From Acinetobacter wuhouensis (GTDB lineage: Bacteria; Pseudomonadota; Gammaproteobacteria; Pseudomonadales; Moraxellaceae), in NCBI RefSeq assembly GCF_001696605.3, contig NZ_CP031716.1:2666001-2730000 (forward strand): DNA of 64,000 nucleotides, written 5' to 3'. Within the stretch, counting starts at the first letter, position 1. Every line of letters starts with the position of its first letter. Of the stretch, positions 17,192 through 27,520 are shown piece by piece. Made by a program: the position numbers and the translations under genes. Below the pieces are notes generated by a model, which saw only the letters and a program-made list of their open reading frames with translations, made no database searches and was not told where the DNA came from.

Positions 17192-17686
17192 ATGAAAATT
17201 TCATCAAAGACTATTCTAATAAAGTTAGATCGTATTGATAAAAATATCATTCGTGCCTTACAAGCCAATGGGCGTATTCAAAACAATGATCTAGCGCGTG
17301 AAATTGGTCTATCACCATCCTCATGTTTAAGACGGGTTAGGCTTTTAGAAGAAGCTGGCGTGATTCAAAACTACACCACCGTGGTTGATCCTCAGAAAAT
17401 TGGCTTCCAGCTGATTTTATTTTCACGGATTTGGCTGTTAGGACAAGATGCGGAAACTATCGACTTATTTATTGAAGCAATGAAAGAACTTCCTCAAGTG
17501 ATGGAATGCTATATTATTTTGGGTGAATGTGATGCAATGTTAAAAGTCGTCGTACCAGACTTAGAAAGTTACCGTAAATTTCAGTCAACTCATCTTACAA
17601 AGAAAAATGGCATCACCAGTGTAAAAACTGATGTACCAAGTCAGATCATTAAACAAAGTTTTCAGCTTCCTCTTGAAGATTTATAA
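17192..17686 (+). CDS. Lrp/AsnC family transcriptional regulator
   Basis: A 164-aa DNA-binding regulator. The N-terminal winged helix-turn-helix is clear: LDRIDKNIIRALQANGRIQNNDLAREIGLSPSSCLRRVRLLEEAGVI (read in parts), followed by the linker YTTVVDPQKIG. The C-terminal RAM/AsnC ligand domain contains VMECYIILGECDAMLKVVVPD, the effector pocket region. Such proteins form dimers to octamers that respond to amino acids. It is divergent from a LysE-type exporter, so control of that exporter by an amino acid is the natural inference. An extended N-terminus of about 12 residues precedes the usual start of the domain. Confidence 0.93.
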   Translation: MKISSKTILIKLDRIDKNIIRALQANGRIQNNDLAREIGLSPSSCLRRVRLLEEAGVIQNYTTVVDPQKIGFQLILFSRIWLLGQDAETIDLFIEAMKELPQVMECYIILGECDAMLKVVVPDLESYRKFQSTHLTKKNGITSVKTDVPSQIIKQSFQLPLEDL

Positions 17687-17715
17687 CGTGTAATGCGCAT
17701 ATATGGAGTTAAACG

Positions 17716-18270
17716 ATGAAGCAATTCCACCCACCCATTCAATTAGAAACGGCTCGGTTAATTCTCAGACCATGGAAAGCATCTGATTTAGAACCCTTTG
17801 CACAGCTCAATGCTGATCATGATGTGATGCGCCACTTCCCTTCACCATTATCAAAAATTGAAAGTGATGCTTTAGCTGAACGTATTCAATCGTTTATTTC
17901 TAAAGATGGCTGGGGATTTTGGGCTGTTGAATTAAAACAAAATCAGCAATTTATTGGTTTTACAGGGTTACATCATCAGCCTGAACAATTTGATTTTTCA
18001 CCCTGTACCGAAATCGGTTGGCGATATGCAAAACAGCATTGGCATCAAGGTTATGCAACAGAAGCTGCGCAAGCTTGCTTAGATTTTGCTTTTCAGCAAT
18101 TGGATTTAAATGAGGTTGTCGCTTTTACAGCAACGACAAATACCCCTTCTGAAAAAGTCATGCAACGCATCGGGATGCATTATGTAAAAAATTTTATTCA
18201 TCCAAAAGTTGATTCTGAACACCCTTTGGCAGAACACTTACTTTATAGTATCGAACGTCCTACTGAATAA
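17716..18270 (+). CDS. GNAT acetyltransferase, RimJ/RimL type (copy 1)
   Basis: A 184-aa GNAT-fold protein of the Acetyltransf_3 type. It opens with LETARLILRPWKASDLEPFAQLNADHDVMRHF, the classic RimJ/L-like start, shown here in parts: ARLILRPW and DVMRHFPSPL. The acetyl-CoA loop is seen in IGWRYAKQHWHQGYATEAAQACLDFAF, with the QGYATEA motif, and the fourth motif in TATTNTPSEKVMQRIGM. It follows the Lrp gene by 29 bases and may be co-transcribed. A close paralogue follows, so this is a tandem duplication. The acceptor substrate is unknown. Confidence 0.9.
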   Translation: MKQFHPPIQLETARLILRPWKASDLEPFAQLNADHDVMRHFPSPLSKIESDALAERIQSFISKDGWGFWAVELKQNQQFIGFTGLHHQPEQFDFSPCTEIGWRYAKQHWHQGYATEAAQACLDFAFQQLDLNEVVAFTATTNTPSEKVMQRIGMHYVKNFIHPKVDSEHPLAEHLLYSIERPTE

Positions 18271-18354
18271 AATTTGATCTTTTGACATCATTGAGCTACA
18301 CATTCAAACGATATTTTCCAAGTTGAATGTGCATTAAAGGGATTGAAAACTAAA

Positions 18355-18900
18355 ATGATTTACGAGTTATGTACTGAACGACTTTTACTTCGACAATGGA
18401 AAGATTCTGACTACGTCCCTTTTGCGCAAATCACTTCAAATCCTGAAGTGATGAAATATTTCCCCAAATTACTTGATGAATATGAAAGTAATGCTTTAGC
18501 AGAACAAATCAAATTTATCATTGATGTCAAGGGATGGGGTGTTTGGGCTGTAGAGTTATTGGAAACGCAAGAATTTATCGGTTGTATCGGCTTACATCCC
18601 CAACCTTCAAAGTTTGAGTTTTCGCCTTGCATCGAAATCGGTTGGCGCATTGATCCTAAATTTTGGAATCAAGGTTATGCCACTGAAGGCGCTGAAGCAT
18701 GTTTAAGGTTTGCATTTGAAGAGTTGAAATTGGAAGAAATTGTCGCATTTACCGCGAAAGACAATCTCGTATCGCAAAAGGTCATGGAAAAAATTGGAAT
18801 GACATTTTCACATGACTTTTTGCATCCAGATTTTGATGATGAACATCCCTTACGAGAGGAGAAATTGTATCGAATCAAAAAACAGGATTTTTCGTTTTAA
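18355..18900 (+). CDS. GNAT acetyltransferase, RimJ/RimL type (copy 2)
   Basis: A 181-aa paralogue of the preceding gene with the same architecture: CTERLLLRQWKDSDY, EVMKYFPKLL, IGWRIDPKFWNQGYATEGAEACLRFAF (acetyl-CoA loop QGYATEG) and TAKDNLVSQKVMEKIGM. Conservation runs along the whole length, with the shared segment WGxWAVEL near the middle. I chose ATG 18355 rather than an in-frame TTG at 18343, because AAAGGGATT lies about 12 bases before the ATG and the family normally starts near this point. The 84-base gap from copy 1 has no terminator, so a common transcript is likely. Confidence 0.88.
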   Translation: MIYELCTERLLLRQWKDSDYVPFAQITSNPEVMKYFPKLLDEYESNALAEQIKFIIDVKGWGVWAVELLETQEFIGCIGLHPQPSKFEFSPCIEIGWRIDPKFWNQGYATEGAEACLRFAFEELKLEEIVAFTAKDNLVSQKVMEKIGMTFSHDFLHPDFDDEHPLREEKLYRIKKQDFSF

Positions 18901-18917
18901 CCTGTAAATAAATCCGC

Positions 18918-19337
18918 TTATTCAGCAAAAGAAGCTAAAAAATCACGATGAATATGACTTAAATCAATCAAGTCTTGATGTTCTAAATCTAAACTTTTCC
19001 AAATTTCGATAAAGTCTTCTTTGGCATCAATATGATTTGAAACAGCTTTTGCCGCTTGCCATTGTTGATCAGAAATCCATAGATAAACTTGATTGGTATT
19101 GGTATTAATCGCTTGAACTTTACCCTCTGCATTAATACCCAGTATTTTACCTGCCTGCGGTAAAGTTGCCTCAATCTTCGGTAAGCTAAATTCAACAAAA
19201 TGTTTAATTTGTCTTAAGCCATAGCCCTTAAAAATGTCTTTTTGGGCTTGCGTCAGTTGCTTATATTTTTGTTCAAGTTCAGGGATCATGGGAAGACCTA
19301 AAGTTTTGCAAAATTGAATCAATAAAAAGTATTGCAC
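18918..19337 (-). CDS. Hypothetical protein, 139 aa or shorter
   Basis: I do not recognise this protein. It is soluble-looking, with an alpha-helical first half (ELEQKYKQLTQAQKDIFKGYGLRQIKHFVEFSLPKIEA in parts) and a mixed second half with VYLWISDQQWQ, followed by an acidic helix ending HIHRDFLASFAE. The first 16 residues are hydrophobic and Cys-containing; Met17 (MIPELEQKY) at 19289 is an equally good start, giving about 123 aa. No RBS decides clearly. The gene is convergent with the second GNAT gene and stands alone. No function can be offered. Confidence 0.6.
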   Translation of the reverse strand: MQYFLLIQFCKTLGLPMIPELEQKYKQLTQAQKDIFKGYGLRQIKHFVEFSLPKIEATLPQAGKILGINAEGKVQAINTNTNQVYLWISDQQWQAAKAVSNHIDAKEDFIEIWKSLDLEHQDLIDLSHIHRDFLASFAE

Positions 19338-19500
19338 GAATACAGCGACTAGATATACAGCAGAGCACTACTAAAAACAATTATCCTTTCGGCTTTTTTA
19401 TATGCAATTTATGTCTATTCTGTGAATAAAATGTTTAACTTAATGTGATTAAAATCTATTCAAAACGTACAAAAAATGGTCTTAATGCGTCGGACTAATG

Positions 19501-20433
19501 CTACTCATCATTTACTTTTGCACGTGATGCGCGAGGATGCGCACGATCATAGACTTGCGCCAATTGATCAAAATCGACATGAGTATAAATCTGCGTAGTG
19601 GTCAAATTACTATGCCCTAACATTTCTTGAACTGCACGTAAGTCACCACTATTAGACAACATATGGCTGGCAAAACAATGACGTAATAAGTGCGGATGCA
19701 AATCAACATTGACACCTGCACGAAGTGCCTGATATTTCACTCGATTTTCAATCTGACGCGGTGTAATACTCGTCCCACGTTGGGTAATAAAGACCAAAGA
19801 TTCTGGGTTAAATTCCTCTTGCCAAATACGATAAATTTTCAACCATGCGATTAAACTTTCACGCGCTTTAGAACCAAAAGGTACGATACGTGTTTTATTC
19901 CCTTTACCTGTAATTCGTAATAAATGACGATTAAAATCAATATCTTTAATGGCTAAACCTTGAATCTCAGCCAATCGTAAACCACTGGAATATAAAAGTT
20001 CTAAAATCGCCTTATCACGAATCCATAGTTGTTTTTCCAATGGCTTTTCAGGCTCGGGCTGATCCATGATTTGATTCACGGTTTCAATATCGATCATACC
20101 TGGCAATGGACGTGCTTGTCTTTTTAGTTGAAAATCATCCGCAGCATTAATCTCTAAATAATGCCCCTCTTTCGCCCATTTCATAAACTGACGAATCGAG
20201 GTTAAGTGACGTTGTAAACTGCTGGTCGTCAGTTGATCATTTTCCACACGAAATGCAATGTATTCTCTTAAATCAGAGGCTTCCACTTCGGTTAATTCAA
20301 TCTGTTTGGCATAACAAAAATCAATAAAATTCGAAACATCACGAAAATAAGCATCTAAAGTATGTTCAGATTGATTTTGTATTTTTCGATCTTTAATCCA
20401 CATAGAGAGCAATTGCATTGCACCGTATTGCAT
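19501..20433 (-). CDS. xerC: Tyrosine recombinase XerC
   Basis: XerC acts with XerD at dif to resolve chromosome dimers. The 310-aa protein has the N-terminal SAM-like domain (HTLDAYFRDVSNFIDF) and the catalytic domain with all expected residues: Arg153 (SSGLRLAEI), Lys177 (TGKGNKTR), His248 and Arg251 (HPHLLRHCFASHML), His274 (LGHSN) and nucleophile Tyr283 (QIYTHVDF). The start ATG is preceded by AAGGAGGGCGT, a very strong RBS. It follows the sseB-like gene by 26 bases, so the two form an operon. Length and motifs are normal for XerC rather than XerD. Confidence 0.95.
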   Translation of the reverse strand: MQYGAMQLLSMWIKDRKIQNQSEHTLDAYFRDVSNFIDFCYAKQIELTEVEASDLREYIAFRVENDQLTTSSLQRHLTSIRQFMKWAKEGHYLEINAADDFQLKRQARPLPGMIDIETVNQIMDQPEPEKPLEKQLWIRDKAILELLYSSGLRLAEIQGLAIKDIDFNRHLLRITGKGNKTRIVPFGSKARESLIAWLKIYRIWQEEFNPESLVFITQRGTSITPRQIENRVKYQALRAGVNVDLHPHLLRHCFASHMLSNSGDLRAVQEMLGHSNLTTTQIYTHVDFDQLAQVYDRAHPRASRAKVNDE

Positions 20434-20459
20434 ACGCCCTCCTTGAGTTCACGTAAGCT

Positions 20460-21278
20460 TTAGTTAAACAGTGTAGCAAAGAATCCTTTTTTCTTGTCAT
20501 CTTGTCGTAAATAAAAGGGTTGTGTTTGATGCAAGAGATATTGACCCAATGCAGTCTGATCATTCGCATCCACAAAGACCAATTCGACGGTTTTTTTCTG
20601 CAATAATGAATCAGTTGCTGTTTGCTTCACTTGCCGATACAGCTGTTGCTTTTCATGCTCTGTGAGCACTTGCGACAATTGCAAACCAATCACCAAAGAA
20701 GATTTTGTTGCATGCTTTTCATCCATGACTTGTGCTAAATAAGCAAAAGAAACTGCATGATTGACCTGTAATAAAATTTTAATTTGTTCAACCATATTGA
20801 TTGGATACGGGCTAGGATGACTCAATTGTGTATTTGGGTCGATAGATAGCTCCTCAGCATCAGGTCTTAAACCAAAATCTCCATTCAATAATCCAGCGAT
20901 TTCAGCAGGTAGAAATTCCTTACCTATTTCAGAATAAGGATTTAAAACAACATGCGAGCCAAATGTTAACTCAAAAAAACTTCGCGTATTGATTCGTAAA
21001 TAGTTTTCATTATTGCGGATTGTCTTTTGTAATCTTTCCAATGACGTAAAAAACGGGAAAAAAAATGTCCCATCTTTCTTTTGCCATTGTTTGATTTGAA
21101 CTTCACTTCCCTCTTTCAAGGTATGTTCAATATGTTCACTAATGCTTTCTGCACTTGTTCCTAGAATATAAATGTAGGAATCCAAGAGTTGTTGTAAAAA
21201 TTGACGACGATAAGTCACCTGTTCAAATGCTTTCTCTAAAAGTTCTTCCAATGTAATTTCTAATGATTTGTTATACAT
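20460..21278 (-). CDS. SseB family protein
   Basis: A 272-aa protein with the N-terminal SseB fold: KDGTFFFPFFTSLERLQ, where the family has 'F.PFFT', and FELTFGSHVVLNPYSEIGKEF, the 'G..v.lNP.s..g..f' motif. The C-terminal SseB_C-like half holds MVEQIKILLQVNHAVSFAYLAQV and LVIGLQLS. E. coli SseB is linked to serine sensitivity and sulfotransferase activity, but the molecular role is unsettled. It is directly upstream of xerC on the same strand. The first about 30 residues are helical and precede the domain. Confidence 0.82.
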   Translation of the reverse strand: MYNKSLEITLEELLEKAFEQVTYRRQFLQQLLDSYIYILGTSAESISEHIEHTLKEGSEVQIKQWQKKDGTFFFPFFTSLERLQKTIRNNENYLRINTRSFFELTFGSHVVLNPYSEIGKEFLPAEIAGLLNGDFGLRPDAEELSIDPNTQLSHPSPYPINMVEQIKILLQVNHAVSFAYLAQVMDEKHATKSSLVIGLQLSQVLTEHEKQQLYRQVKQTATDSLLQKKTVELVFVDANDQTALGQYLLHQTQPFYLRQDDKKKGFFATLFN

Positions 21279-21512
21279 TTAACACCCCCCACATTTGCTT
21301 TTAATTAAAGCCTTCCTCTATCCATAGAATAAGATTAAACAGAGTGCCACGATCATCCATGATCTTGCCTGTTTTACTGTTTAATAAATGAATGATCTAC
21401 TTGAATGATCAATTGTTTATACATGATAGATTTTATTTGCAACATACATAAAAATAGGGATATTTTATACAAATTATTTCAACAATTAGTGTGTTAACTT
21501 CGACTACATATT

Positions 21513-22469
21513 TTATTTTTTTAAAATGGTATAAACCACTCCATTGACGACATCTGCCATTTTATTTAAGTTGAGTTTTTCTATCGTATCTTCAGCCGTG
21601 TGATAATGCTTATTTCTAAAAAAAGCAGTATCTGTGATCATGATTGCAGGAATATCAAGGTTCCAATAATTCAAATGATCAGAAAAATCGACACCTTGAA
21701 TAAATGAAGGTGCAATCAGACGCTGACAATCCAAACGATTCATCGCTTTCATTGCATCACAATAGTTTTCACCCAAAGCACGCGAACTAAAATTACTCAC
21801 AGCACCAATAAAATTGCCATGTTTGGGATAAAACAAACCAAGTCCAGTCGGATAATCTTGCACATTTTTATGGTCAAAATATCCGATCATTTCTAGAATA
21901 TATACCGCTTGAATTTGATCTTTCTGTTTTGCCACCGATTGTGCGTGGACATAGCTTCCCATATGTTCAGTACGGAAATATGGGGGTTCTTCTAAAGTAT
22001 AAAAAACCAACTCAACATTATGTTTTAAATCAGTTTTATTGTTTGCAAGTATTCTTGCTGTTTCAATCAACCCAACTACACCCGAAGCATTGTCATCTGC
22101 ACCTTGAAAATCTCCATAGACATCATAATGCGCACCAATTATGACTTTCTTCGCATTGCCTGTTTGAATACGACACACCACATTTTTATAGTTTTTCCCA
22201 TCTATAGGATAACTCTGGTATTCACATGGGATGGAAAATGATTCAACTTGCTTTTTAAGATACGTCGCTACACGGTCGAGTTCTTGAATATTTTCATAAT
22301 TTCTAAAAGCTGTTGGCTGAATGACATTATTTAAATATTCCTTTAACCGATCAGGTTCTGCTTGTCGATACAAGTTAGTATCCGAAGCAATACCCAGCAT
22401 CGGAAAGTTTAAAGCAAGGGTGAATAAGAGAACATGTGGCATTTTTTTTAAAAATTGTACGGAGCGCAT
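21513..22469 (-). CDS. Secreted M28 family metallopeptidase
   Basis: A 318-aa zinc aminopeptidase-like enzyme. A signal peptide is evident (KKMPHVLLFTLALNFPMLGIAS, cleaved near residue 28). The M28 zinc ligands appear in order: His and Asp in GAHYDVYGDFQGADDNASG, Glu pair in LEEPPYF, Asp or His in SFIQGVDFSDHLNYWN and final His in KHYHTAEDTIEKLN. The enzyme probably trims peptides in the periplasm or outside the cell. It stands alone, divergent from rlmH. No lipobox is present. Confidence 0.88.
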   Translation of the reverse strand: MRSVQFLKKMPHVLLFTLALNFPMLGIASDTNLYRQAEPDRLKEYLNNVIQPTAFRNYENIQELDRVATYLKKQVESFSIPCEYQSYPIDGKNYKNVVCRIQTGNAKKVIIGAHYDVYGDFQGADDNASGVVGLIETARILANNKTDLKHNVELVFYTLEEPPYFRTEHMGSYVHAQSVAKQKDQIQAVYILEMIGYFDHKNVQDYPTGLGLFYPKHGNFIGAVSNFSSRALGENYCDAMKAMNRLDCQRLIAPSFIQGVDFSDHLNYWNLDIPAIMITDTAFFRNKHYHTAEDTIEKLNLNKMADVVNGVVYTILKK

Positions 22470-22568
22470 ATTTATCCTAATTTTGGTTTTATCCTACTGC
22501 GTGCTGTAAAAAATCAGCAGTTAAAAATTCAATTGTTGTTCTAGGACTGAGAATAACCAATAACACGT

Positions 22569-22574
22569 TATAAT
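22569..22574 (+). promoter_or_regulatory. Candidate -10 box of rlmH
   Basis: A perfect TATAAT lies 30 bases before the rlmH start. The best -35-like hexamer (GACTGA, 18 bases upstream) is poor, so this is only a candidate. Confidence 0.38.
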
Positions 22575-22604
22575 AGTTCAATTACCACGTTTGAAATTGT
22601 TAAT

Positions 22605-23087
22605 ATGAAAATCCGCATTCTGACCATCGGTCAAAAAATGCCTGCATGGGTGCTGACTGGCTTTGAAGATTATTTCAAAAGAATTCAACCCTTTGTTCAA
22701 ACTCAAATCATTGAGCTTCCAATGGCGAAACGTGGCAAAAATGATTCTGAAGCAGACATTTTAAAATATCGCCAAATTGAAGGTGATAGTATTTTGGCGC
22801 AACTCAAACAAAATGAAGTGTTGATTGCCCTAGAGGTCGGTGGGCGTGAGTTTAGTACTGAAAAACTTGCTGAAACCATGAAAGGGTGGATGTTGGAAGG
22901 CAATGATGTGGCTTTAGCCATCGGTGGACCTGATGGGCATTCTGAAGCGGTACGTAAAGCTGCAGCTTGGCATTGGTCATTGTCAAAACTTACCCTACCA
23001 CATCCAATGGTACGTGTAATGTTAATCGAACAGCTCTACCGAGCCATGACCATTAACCATAATCATCCTTATCACCGTGCAGGCTAA
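22605..23087 (+). CDS. rlmH: 23S rRNA pseudouridine-1915 N3-methyltransferase
   Basis: RlmH is a small SPOUT methyltransferase (about 155-160 aa; here 160) that modifies pseudouridine 1915 in helix 69 on assembled ribosomes. The protein starts MKIRILTIGQKMPAW, shows the substrate strand ELPMAKRGKN and the SAM-binding trefoil knot motif AIGGPDGHSEAV, and ends with the family C-terminus MVRVMLIEQLYRAMTINHNHPYHR. A TATAAT box at 22569-22574 lies 30 bases upstream of ATG and is a plausible -10. The extradiol dioxygenase gene follows 60 bases later. Confidence 0.97.
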   Translation: MKIRILTIGQKMPAWVLTGFEDYFKRIQPFVQTQIIELPMAKRGKNDSEADILKYRQIEGDSILAQLKQNEVLIALEVGGREFSTEKLAETMKGWMLEGNDVALAIGGPDGHSEAVRKAAAWHWSLSKLTLPHPMVRVMLIEQLYRAMTINHNHPYHRAG

Positions 23088-23147
23088 CTGCCTCAGATTA
23101 ATTTGAAAAGCACGGCTTTCCCACCAATGACTATTTAGGCAAAAGGT

Positions 23148-23924
23148 ATGAATTTACAAACACTTCCAGGACTCTTTATTTCACATGGTTCCCCCATGCT
23201 TGCACTAGATCCTGAGCAAGTGGGCCCTGCTCTACAACGCTTAGGTCATAACTTGCCCCGACCTCAAGCCATCGTTGTTATGTCTGCACATTGGGAAAGT
23301 AATGCATTGGAAGTGAATACTGGGGTACGTCCTGAAACTTGGCATGATTTTCGTGGTTTCCCTAAAGAACTCTATGAAATCCGTTACCCTGCTCCTGGAA
23401 GCCCTGAACTGGCTGAAGAAATTCTCCAGCTTTTAGCCGAAGCCCAACTCACTGCTCACGCCAATAGTACTCGTCCTCGTGATCATGGTGTTTGGATGCC
23501 TTTATTACACATGTATCCAGAAGCTGATATTGCTGTTATTGAAATTTCTCTGCCTATGAATATGAATGCCGATCAAATCTATAAAATCGGTCAGACACTT
23601 GCGCCATTACGTGATAGACAAATTTTGCTCATTGGCTCAGGTAGTATTACTCATAATTTAAAAGAACTTTCTTGGAATAACCAAAATAATCAAGTCCCTG
23701 AATGGGCTTCATCATTTAGAAACTATGTTGTAAGCAAACTCACGCATAGCAATTATGATGCAATATTGGACTGGGATAGCATTCCGTTTCTCAATAAAAA
23801 TCATCCGACACTTGAACATTTTGCACCAATTTTCTTTGCTATGGGCACAGGACAACGCTTTAGCCTTGTACATAGTAGTTTTTCGATGGGTGCATTAGGA
23901 ATGGATATTTATCGTTTTGACTAA
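23148..23924 (+). CDS. ygiD: 4,5-DOPA-dioxygenase-like extradiol ring-opening enzyme
   Basis: A 258-aa class III extradiol dioxygenase of the LigB/YgiD type. Metal-binding regions are visible: FISHGSPMLALD near residue 12, VVMSAHWES near 45, RPRDHGVWMPLLHMYPEAD in the middle and HPTLEHFAPIFFAMG near the end. E. coli YgiD cleaves DOPA in vitro; the physiological role in bacteria is unclear, and the natural substrate here cannot be inferred. It follows rlmH in the same direction with a 60-base gap. Confidence 0.9.
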   Translation: MNLQTLPGLFISHGSPMLALDPEQVGPALQRLGHNLPRPQAIVVMSAHWESNALEVNTGVRPETWHDFRGFPKELYEIRYPAPGSPELAEEILQLLAEAQLTAHANSTRPRDHGVWMPLLHMYPEADIAVIEISLPMNMNADQIYKIGQTLAPLRDRQILLIGSGSITHNLKELSWNNQNNQVPEWASSFRNYVVSKLTHSNYDAILDWDSIPFLNKNHPTLEHFAPIFFAMGTGQRFSLVHSSFSMGALGMDIYRFD

Positions 23925-24114
23925 AATATAGTCCTAAACAGTTTTACTGCCCCCAACTTTCCTTCACATTTCACACAACTTATAACAAATTGTTAAGCAA
24001 TATTTAAGTTTTGGTTATATTGATACATAATGATACGTAAATGATAAATTGCGTCCATAGTTTTTGTACACCAATCCAGTATCCTATAGCTATTCCTCCA
24101 AAAGTGAATAAAAC

Positions 24115-24891
24115 ATGAAATTCAAATATTTAGCTTTATCTCTACTTCCATTAGCCCTTGCAGCTTGCCAAACAAGTGATGTTCAAAAATTGGGGGATAC
24201 TGCTGTGAAAGTTTTACAACAACAAGGTAATGCTGAACAAACATTGAATGCTTATCAATGGTCATATCAGCCAGCGGGTACAAAACAGCCGATTGTTCTT
24301 AGTTTTAAAGATCAAAAGATGAGCATTGAAACGGGTTGTAATAATATGTTTGGTGCTGTAACGATTGCAAATAGTACTATTACTACAGGTAATTTAGCAG
24401 CGACCAATATGATGTGTACGCCTGAACTCATGAAGCAAGAAGCTTTTGCAGGTTCATTATTCCAAGGTGGTAAAACAGCATTTGTTTTAGATACTGCCAA
24501 TACTGAAGCGCCGACATTAACATTGATTAGCCCGACTGCAGGTAAAGTTGTATTTACAGGTAAAATGACACCTGAAACAAAATACAATACTCAAGGCGAA
24601 ACCATCTTTTTAGAAATCAGCCCTGAAACCAAACAATGTACTGGTGTAGGTCCACAAACTTGTTTGCAAGTTCGTGAGATTAAATATGCTGAAAATGGTG
24701 TGAAAACCCAAGTCGATAAAGATTGGACTTTGTTCTATGACAATATTGATGGCTTTAAGCACACAGCAAATGAGCGTCAAGTGGTTCGCATCAAACGCTA
24801 CGAAATTAAAAATCCTGCGGCAGATCAATCTAAATATGCCTATGTTCAAGACATGATCATTGAACGTGAAGCGATCAAAGGCTCATTGTAA
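24115..24891 (+). CDS. META/DUF4377 domain lipoprotein (HslJ-like)
   Basis: A 258-aa lipoprotein: signal sequence MKFKYLALSLLPLALAAC with the lipobox LAAC, so it is anchored in the envelope at Cys18. The META (HslJ-like) domain spans about 45-150, with METGCNNMFG-like text (ETGCNNMFGAV), LAATNMMCTPELMKQE and the paired cysteines. The C-terminal DUF4377 domain (about 160-255) contains KQCTGVGPQTCLQVRE, WTLFYDNIDGF and KRYEIKNPA. HslJ-type proteins are linked to heat shock and novobiocin tolerance in E. coli. It is a single gene with its own terminator. Confidence 0.88.
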   Translation: MKFKYLALSLLPLALAACQTSDVQKLGDTAVKVLQQQGNAEQTLNAYQWSYQPAGTKQPIVLSFKDQKMSIETGCNNMFGAVTIANSTITTGNLAATNMMCTPELMKQEAFAGSLFQGGKTAFVLDTANTEAPTLTLISPTAGKVVFTGKMTPETKYNTQGETIFLEISPETKQCTGVGPQTCLQVREIKYAENGVKTQVDKDWTLFYDNIDGFKHTANERQVVRIKRYEIKNPAADQSKYAYVQDMIIEREAIKGSL

Positions 24892-24935
24892 TTTTAAAAT
24901 GCGAATAGCTTTAAATTGCGAATAGTTTTGAGAAG

Positions 24936-24957
24936 AACCGATGTTTAGGCATCGGTT
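24936..24957 (+). terminator. Terminator of the META lipoprotein gene
   Basis: AACCGATG (24936-24943) pairs with CATCGGTT (24950-24957) around TTTAGG and is followed by a run of T, a textbook intrinsic terminator. Confidence 0.88.
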
Positions 24958-25094
24958 TTTTTAGTACTCTATTTTGATCATACAAAAAGTGAAATCACAT
25001 TATGTAAACGAATATTCTCAAGTGACTCTTCTAAAAGAAGACCTTAAATTACCCTGATACTTGATCAAAATACACAATTGTAACGCCTAAAATT

Positions 25095-26000
25095 TTATAA
25101 ACTTCTTTGCCCCAACCAATAACCTGCTTTTTTCAAAGCGGTTTTACTTTCAGGAACAAAAGGCACAACTGTCCATGCATGCCACATGCCTGTCCAAATA
25201 TCGAGTTGCACATCAACACCTTGTAGCTTGGCTTTACGGGCAAACTCACGGCTGTCATCCAACAAAACTTCCTTTGAACCCACTTGCACATAAAAAGGTG
25301 GCAAACCTGTAAAATCGGCAAACAAAGGCGAAATTTGAGGATTTTTACGATCTTGCTCCTGTACATAATGTCGTACAAAATCTCTTTCCAAGAAATATGT
25401 CCCTAAAAATGGATCACGATGATCTTGTTTCTTATGACTTGGCAAAGTCAGGGTTAAATCCAACCACGGTGACAACAGATAAACACGCTGTGGCAAAGCA
25501 ACACCTGCATCACGTGCTCGAACACACAAAGCGAGTGCTAAGTTTCCACCCGCCGAATCACCACCTAAGACAATTTCATAACCTTGATATTTTTCAATAA
25601 TGCCTTGCCATGCTGCAAATACATCATCAATTGCAGCAGGAAATCGTGCCTCAGGTGCTAACCGATAATCAGGTAAATAAGCAAAACTCGCTTGCGCCAA
25701 CTGACATAGACTTGCCACATAACCCTTATAACTTTTCGGGCTACCCACGACAAAACCACCGCCATGAATATAGACCAAGATTCGTTTTGGATTTTTATTG
25801 GGGCGCAGGTTTTCAATTTGCATGGTAGGAACATTGCCAAACTGCACTTTTTTAGCCTTAAAAAACGCCGGCAATGGCGCAAGTTGTGTACCTTTCTCAA
25901 AAAAACTACGTAAAAATTGAGTATTATTTTTATGCAAAAGCAACATTCTTTTTTGTTGCTTAAATAACAACATCGCAATGTGAGATTGATAGCTGGACAC
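25095..26000 (-). CDS. Alpha/beta hydrolase of the HSL (hormone-sensitive lipase) type
   Basis: A 301-aa carboxylesterase. The oxyanion motif HGGGF (IHGGGFVVGSPK) and the nucleophile elbow GDSAGGN identify the HSL/acetyl-hydrolase family. The acid residue is in EVLLDDSREFA and the histidine in MWHAWTVVP. Typical substrates are short-chain esters, and a short-lipid or xenobiotic role is likely. A possible N-terminal helix (HIAMLLFKQQKRMLLLHK) precedes the domain. It stands alone between the META lipoprotein and gdhA terminators. Confidence 0.9.
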   Translation of the reverse strand: MSSYQSHIAMLLFKQQKRMLLLHKNNTQFLRSFFEKGTQLAPLPAFFKAKKVQFGNVPTMQIENLRPNKNPKRILVYIHGGGFVVGSPKSYKGYVASLCQLAQASFAYLPDYRLAPEARFPAAIDDVFAAWQGIIEKYQGYEIVLGGDSAGGNLALALCVRARDAGVALPQRVYLLSPWLDLTLTLPSHKKQDHRDPFLGTYFLERDFVRHYVQEQDRKNPQISPLFADFTGLPPFYVQVGSKEVLLDDSREFARKAKLQGVDVQLDIWTGMWHAWTVVPFVPESKTALKKAGYWLGQRSL

Positions 26001-26132
26001 TTTATTTTTTCCTTTTTGTTGTCACTCTACCTTAATCACATTCTGCATAAATCGAATTGGCTGATATTTTTTAAAATCATTGAAATGGGTAAATAGTCCG
26101 TTCAACCCTAAACTTAAATACCAGACATAAAA

Positions 26133-26154
26133 AACCGATGCAAAAGCATCGGTT
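26133..26154 (-). terminator. Terminator of gdhA
   Basis: AACCGATGC (26133-26141) pairs with GCATCGGTT (26146-26154) around AAAA; on the minus strand a TTTTTTATG tract follows. The stem is nearly the same as the one at 24936. Confidence 0.85.
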
Positions 26155-26176
26155 CTCAATGATTCTAAATTAAACC

Positions 26177-27520
<1,344 letters not shown>

